The notes under the pieces were generated by a model. It was not told the DNA's origin and did no database searches. It worked only from the letters and a program-made list of their open reading frames with translations. 12,056 nucleotides of DNA from Pseudomonadota bacterium (GTDB lineage Bacteria > Bdellovibrionota > Bacteriovoracia > Bacteriovoracales > Bacteriovoracaceae). The stretch lies in the NCBI GenBank assembly GCA_021299675.1, contig JAJTIF010000246.1, positions 1 to 12,056 on the forward strand, written 5' to 3'. Positions within the stretch are counted from its first letter, which is position 1, and every line of letters begins with the position of its first letter. Shown here in pieces: positions 1-6,378 of this stretch. The position numbers were made by a program, and so were the translations under genes.

Positions 1-436
1 CATACTTATCGCCTTCACCGTTCAAAAGCTTGCGACCGTTGAACTCAGTTACCTGAGAAATTCGATCTAGCTCTTGCTTTAGGTTTTGGTATTCCATATC
101 CGTCATGCTGCGTTCACTATCACCTACCGTGTCTGAAGAGGTCTGGATAGCAAGTTCTCTCATGCGTGTCAGAATCGCCGAGGATTCATTCAGGGCCCCT
201 TCTGCGGTTTGGATCATGGAGATACCATCATTGGCGTTTCGATCGGCTTGCTTGAGGGAGCGCATCCCAGCTTTCATTTTCTCCGAGATCGCAAGCCCCG
301 CGGCATCGTCAGCGGCTTTTGTGATACGCGACCCGGAAGAGAGCTTTGAGAGGTTATTTTCAGTCTCTCGGGTGTTGGTACTTAAGCTTCTCTGCGCTGT
401 AAGTGAAGCCACGTTAGTATTGATACGAAAACCCAT
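1..436 (-). CDS. fliC: Flagellin, N-terminal part (gene runs off the left edge)
   Basis: This gene encodes the structural subunit of the flagellar filament, exported by the flagellar type III system and polymerised outside the cell. The 145 complete codons visible begin MGFRINTNVASLTAQRSL and contain the D0/D1 helix hallmarks of flagellins: an LSSGSRI motif near residue 31, DDAAGLAISEKM near residue 43, an NDGISMIQTAEGAL segment near residue 69, and EFNGRKLLNG near residue 131. These are strongly conserved in FliC because they form the filament core and bind the export and TLR5-type recognition machinery. The central variable region and the C-terminal D0 helix lie outside the window. The start at 436 is fixed by an AAGGAG Shine-Dalgarno (445-450) with an 8-nt spacing. 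No sigma-28 box matching TAAA-N15-GCCGATAA was found in the 210 bases upstream. The symbol is generic, since such genomes usually carry several flagellin paralogues. The family call is very secure; the paralogue identity is unknown. Confidence 0.95.
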   Translation of the reverse strand, partial: MGFRINTNVASLTAQRSLSTNTRETENNLSKLSSGSRITKAADDAAGLAISEKMKAGMRSLKQADRNANDGISMIQTAEGALNESSAILTRMRELAIQTSSDTVGDSERSMTDMEYQNLKQELDRISQVTEFNGRKLLNGEGDKY

Positions 437-444
437 AGTCCTCT

Positions 445-465
445 CTCCTTGGTTAAATCACCTCC
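445..465 (-). promoter_or_regulatory. Tandem Shine-Dalgarno sequences in the flagellin leader
   Basis: Reading on the minus strand, GGAGGTGAT (457-465) is a full-length complement of the usual 16S 3' end. It lies about 20 nt upstream of the flagellin ATG. A second site, AAGGAG (445-450), lies 8 nt upstream, the normal distance. The proximal site decides the start. The distal one is too far for direct initiation and could serve as a ribosome standby site; I see no credible small ORF that would use it. Confidence 0.6.
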
Positions 466-525
466 CGATCCTTGGGTTGAACAAACTCGGTATGAGTAAG
501 TCGTGGGCTTCCGTGCCTCTTGTGA

Positions 526-546
526 ACGTGCTCAGTTTGAGCAGGT
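526..546. repeat. Inverted repeat upstream of flagellin
   Basis: TGCTCA (529-534) and TGAGCA (538-543) are perfect inverted arms around a 3-nt GTT loop. The pairing extends by two more pairs (526-527 with 545-546) after one G-G mismatch. No T-run follows on either strand, so it is not an intrinsic terminator. It sits about 95 nt upstream of the flagellin start, where an operator or an mRNA leader hairpin would be plausible. Function is unknown. Confidence 0.5.
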
Positions 547-646
547 GACTCTTCGGGTGGGTGAGTGGGAAAATAAGGACTATTTCTATTATGATAAACT
601 TTTAACAAAAGATCGCATTTTCGGGGGAGAAAAGCTAAATAAAAAG

Positions 647-1270
647 TTAGTAAAGTGGCCCCAAAACCTCTCTGGGATCAATAAATTGTGTTAAGGCTTT
701 CTCTAAATCGGCGGCAGCCACAGCTCCTGGCATGTCACAGACCTCAGGTCGTACGAGAGAGAGTTGCAGATGCAGATGTGGATTCCATCCACCGTTTTCA
801 CTCTTGTCGCCAATCCACGCGATGATCTCTCCTCGTGCGATGCTCTCGCCCACATTTTTATGTTCAAAGGATTTCTTCGAGAGATGCCCATAAAGCGCCC
901 AAAGACTTGTGCCTTCAAACTGGTGCTCCACAATGAGTGTGTAGCCGTAATCACCAGCAGCTGCATTGTATGCTTTCATGAAGAGTGTGCCCTCATAAAA
1001 ACTTTTAATCGGGTGATGGATGGGAGCGGCGATGTCGATGCCCATGTGGATATTGCGTTCACCCTTGAAGAGTTCAGTGGTGTACATGTTTTTTCGAACT
1101 TCATTAAAACGGCCTACCCCAAACTCACTCTTCATGGAGCGGCTGGGGTCATAGCCCTGAGTGAAGTCGTAGACCTCGTAGCCTTCGGGCAGATCGATCA
1201 CAGAAGAGAACTGAAACTTTTTAAAATTAATCTTTGGCATATTTTTGAACCACGTCCTGGTCAAAGCCAT
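647..1270 (-). CDS. M23 family (LytM-like) zinc metallopeptidase without signal peptide
   Basis: The protein belongs to the M23 family of glycyl-glycine or DD-/LD-type peptidoglycan endopeptidases. Zinc ligands are visible as H75 and D79 in NIHMGID and H167 in the HLH motif (165-167), with the conserved YGHLS at 127-131. The catalytic domain fills residues about 45-175 and ends at a GPLY C-terminus. No signal peptide or membrane segment is visible, which is unusual for a wall hydrolase. From memory, a closely similar domain occurs as a C-terminal fusion to class-III aminotransferase/aminoglycoside-phosphotransferase proteins, so a cytosolic or small-molecule role is possible. The start is ambiguous: ATG at 1270 overlaps fabI by 44 nt, while an ATG at 1240 (MPKINF) overlaps by 14 nt, nearer the other short overlaps in this operon. 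Neither has a strong Shine-Dalgarno, suggesting translational coupling to fabI. The family call is firm; the substrate and location are not known. Confidence 0.88.
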   Translation of the reverse strand: MALTRTWFKNMPKINFKKFQFSSVIDLPEGYEVYDFTQGYDPSRSMKSEFGVGRFNEVRKNMYTTELFKGERNIHMGIDIAAPIHHPIKSFYEGTLFMKAYNAAAGDYGYTLIVEHQFEGTSLWALYGHLSKKSFEHKNVGESIARGEIIAWIGDKSENGGWNPHLHLQLSLVRPEVCDMPGAVAAADLEKALTQFIDPREVLGPLY

Positions 1271-2012
1271 TGCAGCTCATCCCGGCGTCAACCACAAGAG
1301 TGGTGGCGTTGATGCCGCTGGAGCGAGGCGAGAGGAGAAAGGCCACCGTGTTGGCGACTTCTTGGGTTTCAAGTGCTTTTTTTCTAAGCGTGAGAGCCTC
1401 AGCAAAAAGGTAATTCTCAATATAGTGGGGGATTCCCGCGGAGGCGGAAGTTTTCAAAGGCCCAGCGCCCACGGCGTTGACCCGGATCTGAGAGTCGGCA
1501 CTGAGGGATTTTGCCAGATAAGCGACACTTGTTTCAAGCATCGCTTTGATGGGGCCCAGGTAGCCATAACTGGTGGCGCGAGTGTTGGAGATGGAGATGG
1601 TCACAATACTGGCACTGGGAGAGAGGTGAGGCTTCAGAGCGCGAGTCATCTCGACCAGTGAAAAACTCGAGATCTGGGCAGCCTCTAGGTAATCGGTCCT
1701 CAGAGTCTCGTGAAAGGGCTTAGGCCCTTCAGAGAAATTACCGAAGGCCAGAGAATGAAGAAAACCGTCGAGTTTTCCGCTCAGCTCTTTTCCTAGAGCT
1801 TCGATATCACCTTTCTGAGAGACGTCACAGACGAAGACCTGTGAGCCCGGAAAGAGTTTTTCCACCTGAGAGACTTGTTCACTTTTCTGGACCGTGAAGA
1901 CACACTGGGCTCCTTCACCCTGAAGTGTCTGAGCGACGTGAGTGGCGACACTTTTTTTATTAGCGACACCACTGATCAGAAATGTTTTGCCTGAGATATT
2001 GAGAAAGCTCAT
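1227..2012 (-). CDS. fabI: Enoyl-ACP reductase, FabI-type SDR
   Basis: This enzyme would reduce trans-2-enoyl-ACP to acyl-ACP with NAD(P)H, the last step of each fatty-acid elongation round. At 261 aa it has FabI length and aligns throughout by eye with E. coli FabI. The N-terminal nucleotide loop is SGVANKKSVA (14-23), the FabI form of the SDR glycine loop. Also visible are CDV (62-64), the HSLAFG segment (86-91, equivalent to HSIGFA), the catalytic Y149-x6-K156 pair, and VNAVGAGPLKTSASAGI (178-194), matching the FabI substrate-loop region. The tyrosine equivalent to E. coli Y146 seems to be replaced by a non-aromatic residue near 141, and the M159 position is Leu, so it is a divergent member. 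Its ATG overlaps the fabZ stop by 4 nt (ATGA), with no separate strong ribosome site, implying coupled translation. A FabL-like or specialised enoyl reductase is the alternative. Confidence 0.88.
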   Translation of the reverse strand: MSFLNISGKTFLISGVANKKSVATHVAQTLQGEGAQCVFTVQKSEQVSQVEKLFPGSQVFVCDVSQKGDIEALGKELSGKLDGFLHSLAFGNFSEGPKPFHETLRTDYLEAAQISSFSLVEMTRALKPHLSPSASIVTISISNTRATSYGYLGPIKAMLETSVAYLAKSLSADSQIRVNAVGAGPLKTSASAGIPHYIENYLFAEALTLRKKALETQEVANTVAFLLSPRSSGINATTLVVDAGMSCNGFDQDVVQKYAKD

Positions 2013-2434
2013 ACTATGGCAGCCGCAAACTCAATCGTGAGAATGGTCTTGCCCTCGACTGTCACTTTGCCTTTCATGAAAGCCGCGTTGGCGAGCATCT
2101 CGACAAAGTCCACTTTGATTTCAAGTCTGTCCCCGGGGCGTGCCATGTTTTTAAACTTGGCACTCTGGATGCGTGTGACCACAGCGGTCTGGGTACCTTC
2201 TGATTTTTCACCTCTGCGTGCCATGAGGTAAGCCCCAGTCTGAAACACGGCTTCACACATCAGGACTCCAGGCATCACGGGATTTCCAGGAAAGTGGCCT
2301 TTAAACCAGTCCTCAGAGCCGGTGAGCTGCTTGAATGTCGTTACTGACTCGCTGGTTTCATCGATCAGTCCATCGAGCATCAAAAAGGGTGGGCGCTGAG
2401 GGATGAAGGCGAGGATCTTTTCTAGATTAGCCAT
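2009..2434 (-). CDS. fabZ: 3-hydroxyacyl-ACP dehydratase, FabZ-type hotdog protein
   Basis: This 141-aa hotdog-fold enzyme would dehydrate (3R)-hydroxyacyl-ACP to trans-2-enoyl-ACP. The catalytic motif GHFPGNPVMPGVL (46-58) gives the active histidine H47, and MCEA supplies glutamate E61, as in FabZ rather than the aspartate of FabA. The N-terminus, ILAFIPQRPPFLMLD, matches the FabZ opening, with Q in place of the usual H before R. The frame stays open upstream to 2626, but the ATG at 2434 is chosen because a strong GGAGG (2440-2444) sits 5 nt upstream and the FabZ family begins here. The longer reading would only translate the overlapping fabG gene out of frame. The start overlaps the fabG stop by 8 nt. 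It lies between a ketoreductase and an enoyl reductase, so the reaction order equals the gene order. Confidence 0.92.
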   Translation of the reverse strand: MANLEKILAFIPQRPPFLMLDGLIDETSESVTTFKQLTGSEDWFKGHFPGNPVMPGVLMCEAVFQTGAYLMARRGEKSEGTQTAVVTRIQSAKFKNMARPGDRLEIKVDFVEMLANAAFMKGKVTVEGKTILTIEFAAAIV

Positions 2435-3164
2435 TGAGCCCTCCGGCGATATCAAGTGTGGCGCCTGTGATGTAGCTGGCTTCTTTGGAGGCAAAGAAGA
2501 GCACAGCGGCTGCCACTTCATCAACGCGTCCGAAGCGACGCATGGGAACTTGTGATTTGTATTCTTTGACTTGCTCTTCGGGGAGATCAGCAATGAGCTC
2601 TGTCTCAATGAAGCCCGGACAGACATTGTTGATGGTGATGTTTCTTTTGGCGACTTCTTTTGCCGTCACGAGTGAGAGAGCGATCTGGCCGGCTTTCGAA
2701 GCAGCGTAGTTGGCCTGACCGGGGAGTCCGAGTTTACCGCCGATAGAGCTCATGTTGATAATGCGTCCGTAACGAGTCTTCATCATCATGAGGGTGGCGT
2801 TTTTGGTCATGAGGTAGGTCCCCTTGAGATTGGTGTCGAGCACCAGGTCCCAATCGTTTTCCGTCATACTGGCGATAATAGAGTCGCGACGGATGCCGGA
2901 GTTGTTGACTAATACCTCAAGGCTAGGGAAGGGGAAGTTTTGAAAAAAGTTCTCCACCTGTGAATTATTAGAAACATCAAATTTTGCCAGCTTTAATCGG
3001 TCGCCGTATTGCGCGTGTTTCTCTTTAAAGGCATTCGCCTTTTCATCGTTGCCCATATAGGTCGCCACCACGTGTGCTCCCTCTTTCAGGAAGGCTTCGG
3101 CGATGCCGGCGCCGATACCGCGGGTGCCGCCGGTGACGATGACGTGGGTGTTCTCATATTTCAT
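2427..3164 (-). CDS. fabG: 3-oxoacyl-ACP reductase, FabG-type SDR
   Basis: This enzyme would reduce 3-oxoacyl-ACP to (3R)-hydroxyacyl-ACP using NADPH. It is a 245-aa classical SDR with the TGGTRGIG cofactor loop (11-18), NNSG (87-90, usually NNAG), N112, S140, Y153 and K157 forming the catalytic tetrad (NYAASKAG), and a C-terminal SYITGATLDIAGGLNG typical of FabG. The start at 3164 has AAGGAA about 6 nt upstream and lies 15 nt after the stop of the FAD oxidoreductase gene. The 3' end overlaps fabZ. Classical SDRs are promiscuous, so a dedicated reductase for a specialised acyl chain is possible, but the FabG-FabZ-FabI series makes acyl-ACP chemistry the best reading. Confidence 0.92.
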   Translation of the reverse strand: MKYENTHVIVTGGTRGIGAGIAEAFLKEGAHVVATYMGNDEKANAFKEKHAQYGDRLKLAKFDVSNNSQVENFFQNFPFPSLEVLVNNSGIRRDSIIASMTENDWDLVLDTNLKGTYLMTKNATLMMMKTRYGRIINMSSIGGKLGLPGQANYAASKAGQIALSLVTAKEVAKRNITINNVCPGFIETELIADLPEEQVKEYKSQVPMRRFGRVDEVAAAVLFFASKEASYITGATLDIAGGLNG

Positions 3165-3179
3165 AAAAGTTTCCTTTTT

Positions 3180-4601
3180 TTATTTTGATAGGTAGCTCGC
3201 CACTTCGTTGGACTGGATCACACCGTAGTTGGCGGCGCCGAGCCAGCCCGACATGATGATGCCCACTGACCCCGCATGAAAGAGACCATGGACTTCTTTG
3301 TGCAGATTCATGGAAACCTCTAGGCCCTCAAATTTTGTTCCAAAGGAGCTGCCCTGAGGATGAAGCGTGTAGCGCTCCACGGTTCGAGGTGTAGCTGCTT
3401 CAACGGTTTCAAGATGATCACGCAGATCCGGGAAATACTTCTCAAGCCCTTTGAGAGTGTCTTCAATCATTTCTGCTTTGGCGGATTCGTAATCATCTTT
3501 TGAAAGCGCTGCCCAGTGCTCATAGCGGCAGTTGGTGCTGGAGACGATCGCGGCCCGCGCATTCGGGTCCTGGGGCCTTGTGTCTTCGGGGTAGTAGACG
3601 GAGAAGGTGCGCGAGCTGACTTTAAGATCTAAGAGGCGCTCAGGCACATAAGTAGGGTAGCTGGAAGTGAAGACCAGATCTCCCATCTTGGGGAGCACGG
3701 TGCCCGCTTTAAAGCCCATGTAGACCTGACAGCTGGAAGTATTGAGGCGGATGTTTTTGGCTTTCTCGATGAAGGCAGATGAGAAGTTTTCTTCATCCAC
3801 CATGTTCAGAACCGTGGAGCGGATATTGCCGTTAGAGATGATCGCGCGGGTTTTAACGGTCTTGCCTTTCACCACCACACCAGTCACCTGCTTGTTTTCG
3901 GTGACGATCTTTTCCACTCTTGCCTGGAGTTTGATGTCGACGTTATTTTTCAAGAGCTCTTCTTTCATCTTCTCGATCAGCACATCCGTGCCGCCCTTGA
4001 AAGTGTAGACGCCTTTACTCATAAAGTTTGAGAACACAATCCCATACGTGATCGCTGGGTCTTCAAGCGTCGAGCCGTTGGCGTAAGTGATGGGCTCCAT
4101 CAAAAATCTCACGACGTCGTTGCGGCCAGGGAAGAACTTTTCAAAAAGCTCTCCATTGGTCATCTGGTTTTGATCATAAAAATTCATCTGCGCCAGATGC
4201 TCAAAGAATGCGGTGACCACGTCCGGGGCGATCTTGAAATGTTCGATGAGTTTTTGCGTGAAATCAGTTTTAGTGAACTCCGTTTGCACAGAGAATTGCG
4301 GGTTATCAAATCGCACGTCTTTAAGCTGCACAATCGAATCGGCGATTTCTTTGTTCCAGTATTTGCGACAGGTTTTGATCATGCCCGCCGGAAAGCCGTG
4401 CAGAGAGATGTCAAACACATGTTGGCGGGAGTCGCGGTAGAACCAAGTGGCAAAGCCACCGAGCTTATTATGTGCTTCAAGGAGCAAGACCTTGAAGCCA
4501 TGGCGTCCAAGAATATTAGCGGCGGTCATTCCGGCCAGACCTGCCCCTATAATCGTGACATCGTAGTCAGAATCAATTTCTTGCCGGACACTTATGAGCA
4601 T
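3180..4601 (-). CDS. FAD-dependent oxidoreductase, COG1233 (phytoene desaturase / retinol saturase-like)
   Basis: This 473-aa flavoprotein has an N-terminal Rossmann dinucleotide-binding motif, IIGAGLAGMTAANIL (17-31), the acidic ribose-binding E42 and a following LGG (47-49). The C-terminal FAD motif GLFHAGSVGIIMSGWLGA lies near residues 444-461. This arrangement is that of the COG1233 family, which includes carotenoid desaturases/isomerases (CrtI, CrtN, CrtISO) and all-trans-retinol 13,14-reductase. No carotenoid pathway gene is nearby. Instead it heads an operon with fabG, fabZ and fabI, suggesting it acts on an acyl or isoprenoid lipid double bond (desaturation, saturation or isomerisation); the substrate is unknown. 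The start at 4601 is supported by GGAG about 9 nt upstream. It could instead be a flavin amine-oxidase-fold enzyme of other specificity. Family confidence is high, function low. Confidence 0.85.
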   Translation of the reverse strand: MLISVRQEIDSDYDVTIIGAGLAGMTAANILGRHGFKVLLLEAHNKLGGFATWFYRDSRQHVFDISLHGFPAGMIKTCRKYWNKEIADSIVQLKDVRFDNPQFSVQTEFTKTDFTQKLIEHFKIAPDVVTAFFEHLAQMNFYDQNQMTNGELFEKFFPGRNDVVRFLMEPITYANGSTLEDPAITYGIVFSNFMSKGVYTFKGGTDVLIEKMKEELLKNNVDIKLQARVEKIVTENKQVTGVVVKGKTVKTRAIISNGNIRSTVLNMVDEENFSSAFIEKAKNIRLNTSSCQVYMGFKAGTVLPKMGDLVFTSSYPTYVPERLLDLKVSSRTFSVYYPEDTRPQDPNARAAIVSSTNCRYEHWAALSKDDYESAKAEMIEDTLKGLEKYFPDLRDHLETVEAATPRTVERYTLHPQGSSFGTKFEGLEVSMNLHKEVHGLFHAGSVGIIMSGWLGAANYGVIQSNEVASYLSK

Positions 4602-4692
4602 AAGTTTTGCTCCGCATAAAATCTAATCAAAATCATGCAAAAAATTAGACTATTCCCTCGAAAAAGTCATGAATTCATTTAGAATATAATCT
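4602..4692. promoter_or_regulatory. AT-rich divergent intergenic region (FAD oxidoreductase operon / HTTM gene)
   Basis: Ninety-one bases separate two divergent starts, so promoters for both should lie here. On the plus strand a perfect TATAAT stands at 4685-4690, only 2 nt before the HTTM ATG, with no good -35 at the expected distance (AAAAGT). Inverted arms TCTAAT (4622-4627) and ATTAGA (4644-4649) and another TTAGA (4679-4683) repeat a TTAGA/TCTAA element that could be an operator. In DNA this AT-rich, chance matches are likely. No convincing minus-strand promoter was found. Confidence 0.4.
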
Positions 4693-6207
4693 ATGTCAAA
4701 GGCATTCTTAAGACTTAAAGATTACTTCTCATTTGATACCCGCGCGCTGGCCCTGGGCCGCATGGGATTGGGTCTGAGTGTCTTTGTGGATATTCTGTGG
4801 CGGATGCAATCGATCGATTGGCACTACACGGATCTGGGCACCATGCCACGAGATGTGTTTTTATCGCAGTTTGCTTTTTCTTGGACCAACTCTTTTCACC
4901 TCATGAACGGCACTTTTGGCTTCGCGTTTATTCTATTAGCGCTCCATGGCCTGATCGCCCTGATGGTCGCCGTTGGATACAAAACCCGTCTTTTCACTTT
5001 TCTGCTCTCCATGTTCACGATCTCATTGCATAACCGTTTGTGGTATCTCAACAACGGGGGAGATGATGCGCTACGGGCCCTGCTCTTCTTTGCGGTCTTT
5101 ATCCCTTGGGGAGAGATGTGGTCTGTCGATTGGTGGCGCAAAGGTCAAAATGTCGCTCCCAGAAAGATCTCTGGCTCATGGGTGGCGGTGTGGTTTCTGC
5201 AGGCCTTTTGTGTTTATTTCGTGAGCTATATTTTAAAAACCTCTCCTATCTGGCGCCAGGACTACACAGCGATCTATTATTCTAGTCATCTCGATCTCTT
5301 CGCCACGCCCTTGATGAAAAGCCTGCGCCAATTTCCATTGTTTCTCAAAATTTCCACCTTCCTCACCATCATGCTGGAGTGGCTGGGGCCCCTCGCTCTG
5401 GTGCTTGGGTTTGTGGCGCCTCGACGCTTTTGGAAATGGGTCAAGCTCGGTGTGGTGGCCAGTTTCTGGGGACTACACTTGGGAATCATCCTGACTATGA
5501 GTATAGGTCTCTTTCCTTTCTACTGTATTTTTATGTGGTTCTTTTTTCTTCCCACTGAAATCCTCGACTGGTTTGAAGATCGCTGCCCTAAAGTCGTGAA
5601 GCTTCTGAACGCGCCTCTGTCATGGCTTTCGCTCAAGCTGGGCTTGAGTCCCGTGTCTTCAAGAGATTCAAAGGGCCTTTTTTATCTTTCTCAAGGCTTT
5701 GGTGTGTTTATTTTTGCTACCATCTTTTTTTGGAACCTCTCCACCCTCAAGCCGCCGATGAAAGTGAGCATTCCCTTTTGGATCAACGTCACCCGCTGGT
5801 TGCACCTGTATCAAGAATGGAATATGTTTTCGCCCTTTCCTAAGCAGGAAAACGTCTGGCTGGAGATCCCAGCGGAGCTGGAAGATGGAACCAGCGTTGA
5901 GCTGCTCAGTGGGAGCAGCGATATTCTTTCCAGCAAAAAAGATATTTTTCCCAAGATGATTCCTGACGAGCACTGGCGCAAGTTTTACATGAACGTCGCT
6001 GATAATGATAAGCTCGCGAAGCAGTATGCAGGAGCGTGGTGTCGCCTGTGGAATCGCTCACCCGAGAGCGGAGGTATGCTCCCTCGTCTGCGTCGCTTCT
6101 CTATTATTTCTTATCACCACGTGATCCTTCCCGACTACAAACAGTCTGATCTCCATAAAAAGGTCATCTGGAACCACTGGTGCTTTGAGCAGGACCTACC
6201 CAAATAG
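4693..6207 (+). CDS. HTTM domain (vitamin K-dependent gamma-carboxylase-like) membrane protein
   Basis: This 504-aa polytopic inner-membrane protein belongs to the HTTM family, related to the membrane part of vitamin K-dependent gamma-carboxylase. Family marks are the N-terminal RALALGRMGLGL (17-28), the central SLHNRLWYLNNGGDDALR (111-128) followed by a hydrophobic FAVFIPWGEMWSVDWW (133-148), and the C-terminal QEWNMFSPFP (374-383). About eight hydrophobic segments are visible (roughly 18-38, 75-95, 99-112, 127-140, 162-182, 220-242, 251-287 and 329-350), then a soluble tail of about 120 residues. Bacterial HTTM proteins are mostly of unknown function, and I cannot tell whether carboxylase residues are conserved. 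The start is kept at 4693 because the family's first helix begins soon after it, although no Shine-Dalgarno precedes it and a TATAAT lies almost on top of the ATG. The next in-frame ATG (4762) would cut into the first helix. It is monocistronic, ending in a putative terminator. Confidence 0.88.
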   Translation: MSKAFLRLKDYFSFDTRALALGRMGLGLSVFVDILWRMQSIDWHYTDLGTMPRDVFLSQFAFSWTNSFHLMNGTFGFAFILLALHGLIALMVAVGYKTRLFTFLLSMFTISLHNRLWYLNNGGDDALRALLFFAVFIPWGEMWSVDWWRKGQNVAPRKISGSWVAVWFLQAFCVYFVSYILKTSPIWRQDYTAIYYSSHLDLFATPLMKSLRQFPLFLKISTFLTIMLEWLGPLALVLGFVAPRRFWKWVKLGVVASFWGLHLGIILTMSIGLFPFYCIFMWFFFLPTEILDWFEDRCPKVVKLLNAPLSWLSLKLGLSPVSSRDSKGLFYLSQGFGVFIFATIFFWNLSTLKPPMKVSIPFWINVTRWLHLYQEWNMFSPFPKQENVWLEIPAELEDGTSVELLSGSSDILSSKKDIFPKMIPDEHWRKFYMNVADNDKLAKQYAGAWCRLWNRSPESGGMLPRLRRFSIISYHHVILPDYKQSDLHKKVIWNHWCFEQDLPK

Positions 6208-6210
6208 GTG

Positions 6211-6249
6211 AGTGCCTCTAATCTTTGTATGAAGAGGCGTTGATTTTTT
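6211..6249 (+). terminator. Putative intrinsic terminator after the HTTM gene
   Basis: GCCTCT (6214-6219) and AGAGGC (6233-6238) form a 6-bp G+C-containing stem around a 13-nt loop, extendable by two G-T wobbles and an A-T pair. A run of six T (6244-6249) follows about 5 nt later. It begins 3 nt after the HTTM stop codon. The loop is long and the T-run slightly offset, so strength is uncertain. Confidence 0.6.
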
Positions 6250-6378
6250 ATAAATAAAACCCATTTGCGATAGGCTAAGCACTCAAAATATCTGACAAAA
6301 GATTCTGTTGGTTTAACCGCTACCTTAATTTCTGTTCACAAATCTTTATTCGCACAAGTTTTCATTTAAAATGACGAA
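6250..6378. other. Intergenic region upstream of the response regulator
   Basis: This AT-rich stretch follows the HTTM terminator and should carry the promoter of the response-regulator gene. I found no hexamer pair with acceptable spacing. The tiny frame ATG ACG AAA TGA (6371-6382) overlaps the regulator's ATG at 6379. It may be chance, but would place a stop exactly on the start codon. No Shine-Dalgarno precedes either ATG. Confidence 0.4.

Larger units (their letters stand above)
437..646. other. Intergenic region upstream of flagellin
   Basis: About 210 bases lie between the end of the M23 gene and the flagellin start. They hold the tandem Shine-Dalgarno sites at 445-465 and a near-perfect inverted repeat at 526-546. 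I could not identify a convincing sigma-28, sigma-54 or sigma-70 promoter. The 600-646 part is AT-rich, with only weak A/T-paired stems (CTTTT-gtt-AAAAG on the minus strand), so a terminator for the lipid operon cannot be claimed. A 63-codon plus-strand frame here (503-694) has no ribosome site and no recognisable protein character. Confidence 0.6.

Noticed and set aside
505..530. A possible sigma-54 promoter for flagellin (GGCACG on the minus strand)
   Set aside because: The -24-like element is present but the required GC at -12 is CA, so the match fails.
105..548. A 147-codon plus-strand frame across the flagellin 5' region
   Set aside because: It is antisense to unmistakable flagellin sequence and has no family resemblance.
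600..646. A possible terminator for the lipid operon
   Set aside because: The stems found (CTTTT/AAAAG, CTAA/TTAG) are short and A/T-only, so they would not be expected to terminate.
764..1312. A 182-codon plus-strand frame over the M23 and fabI genes
   Set aside because: It opposes two genes with intact catalytic motifs and shows no protein-like features.
2435..2626. A longer start for fabZ giving 205 residues
   Set aside because: The extra N-terminus is out-of-frame fabG sequence without FabZ character, and a strong GGAGG stands 5 nt before the ATG at 2434.
4693..4698. TTGACA on the minus strand as a -35 for the FAD oxidoreductase operon
   Set aside because: At 17 nt spacing the downstream hexamer is GAATTC, a poor -10, and the site is inside the HTTM start codon region.
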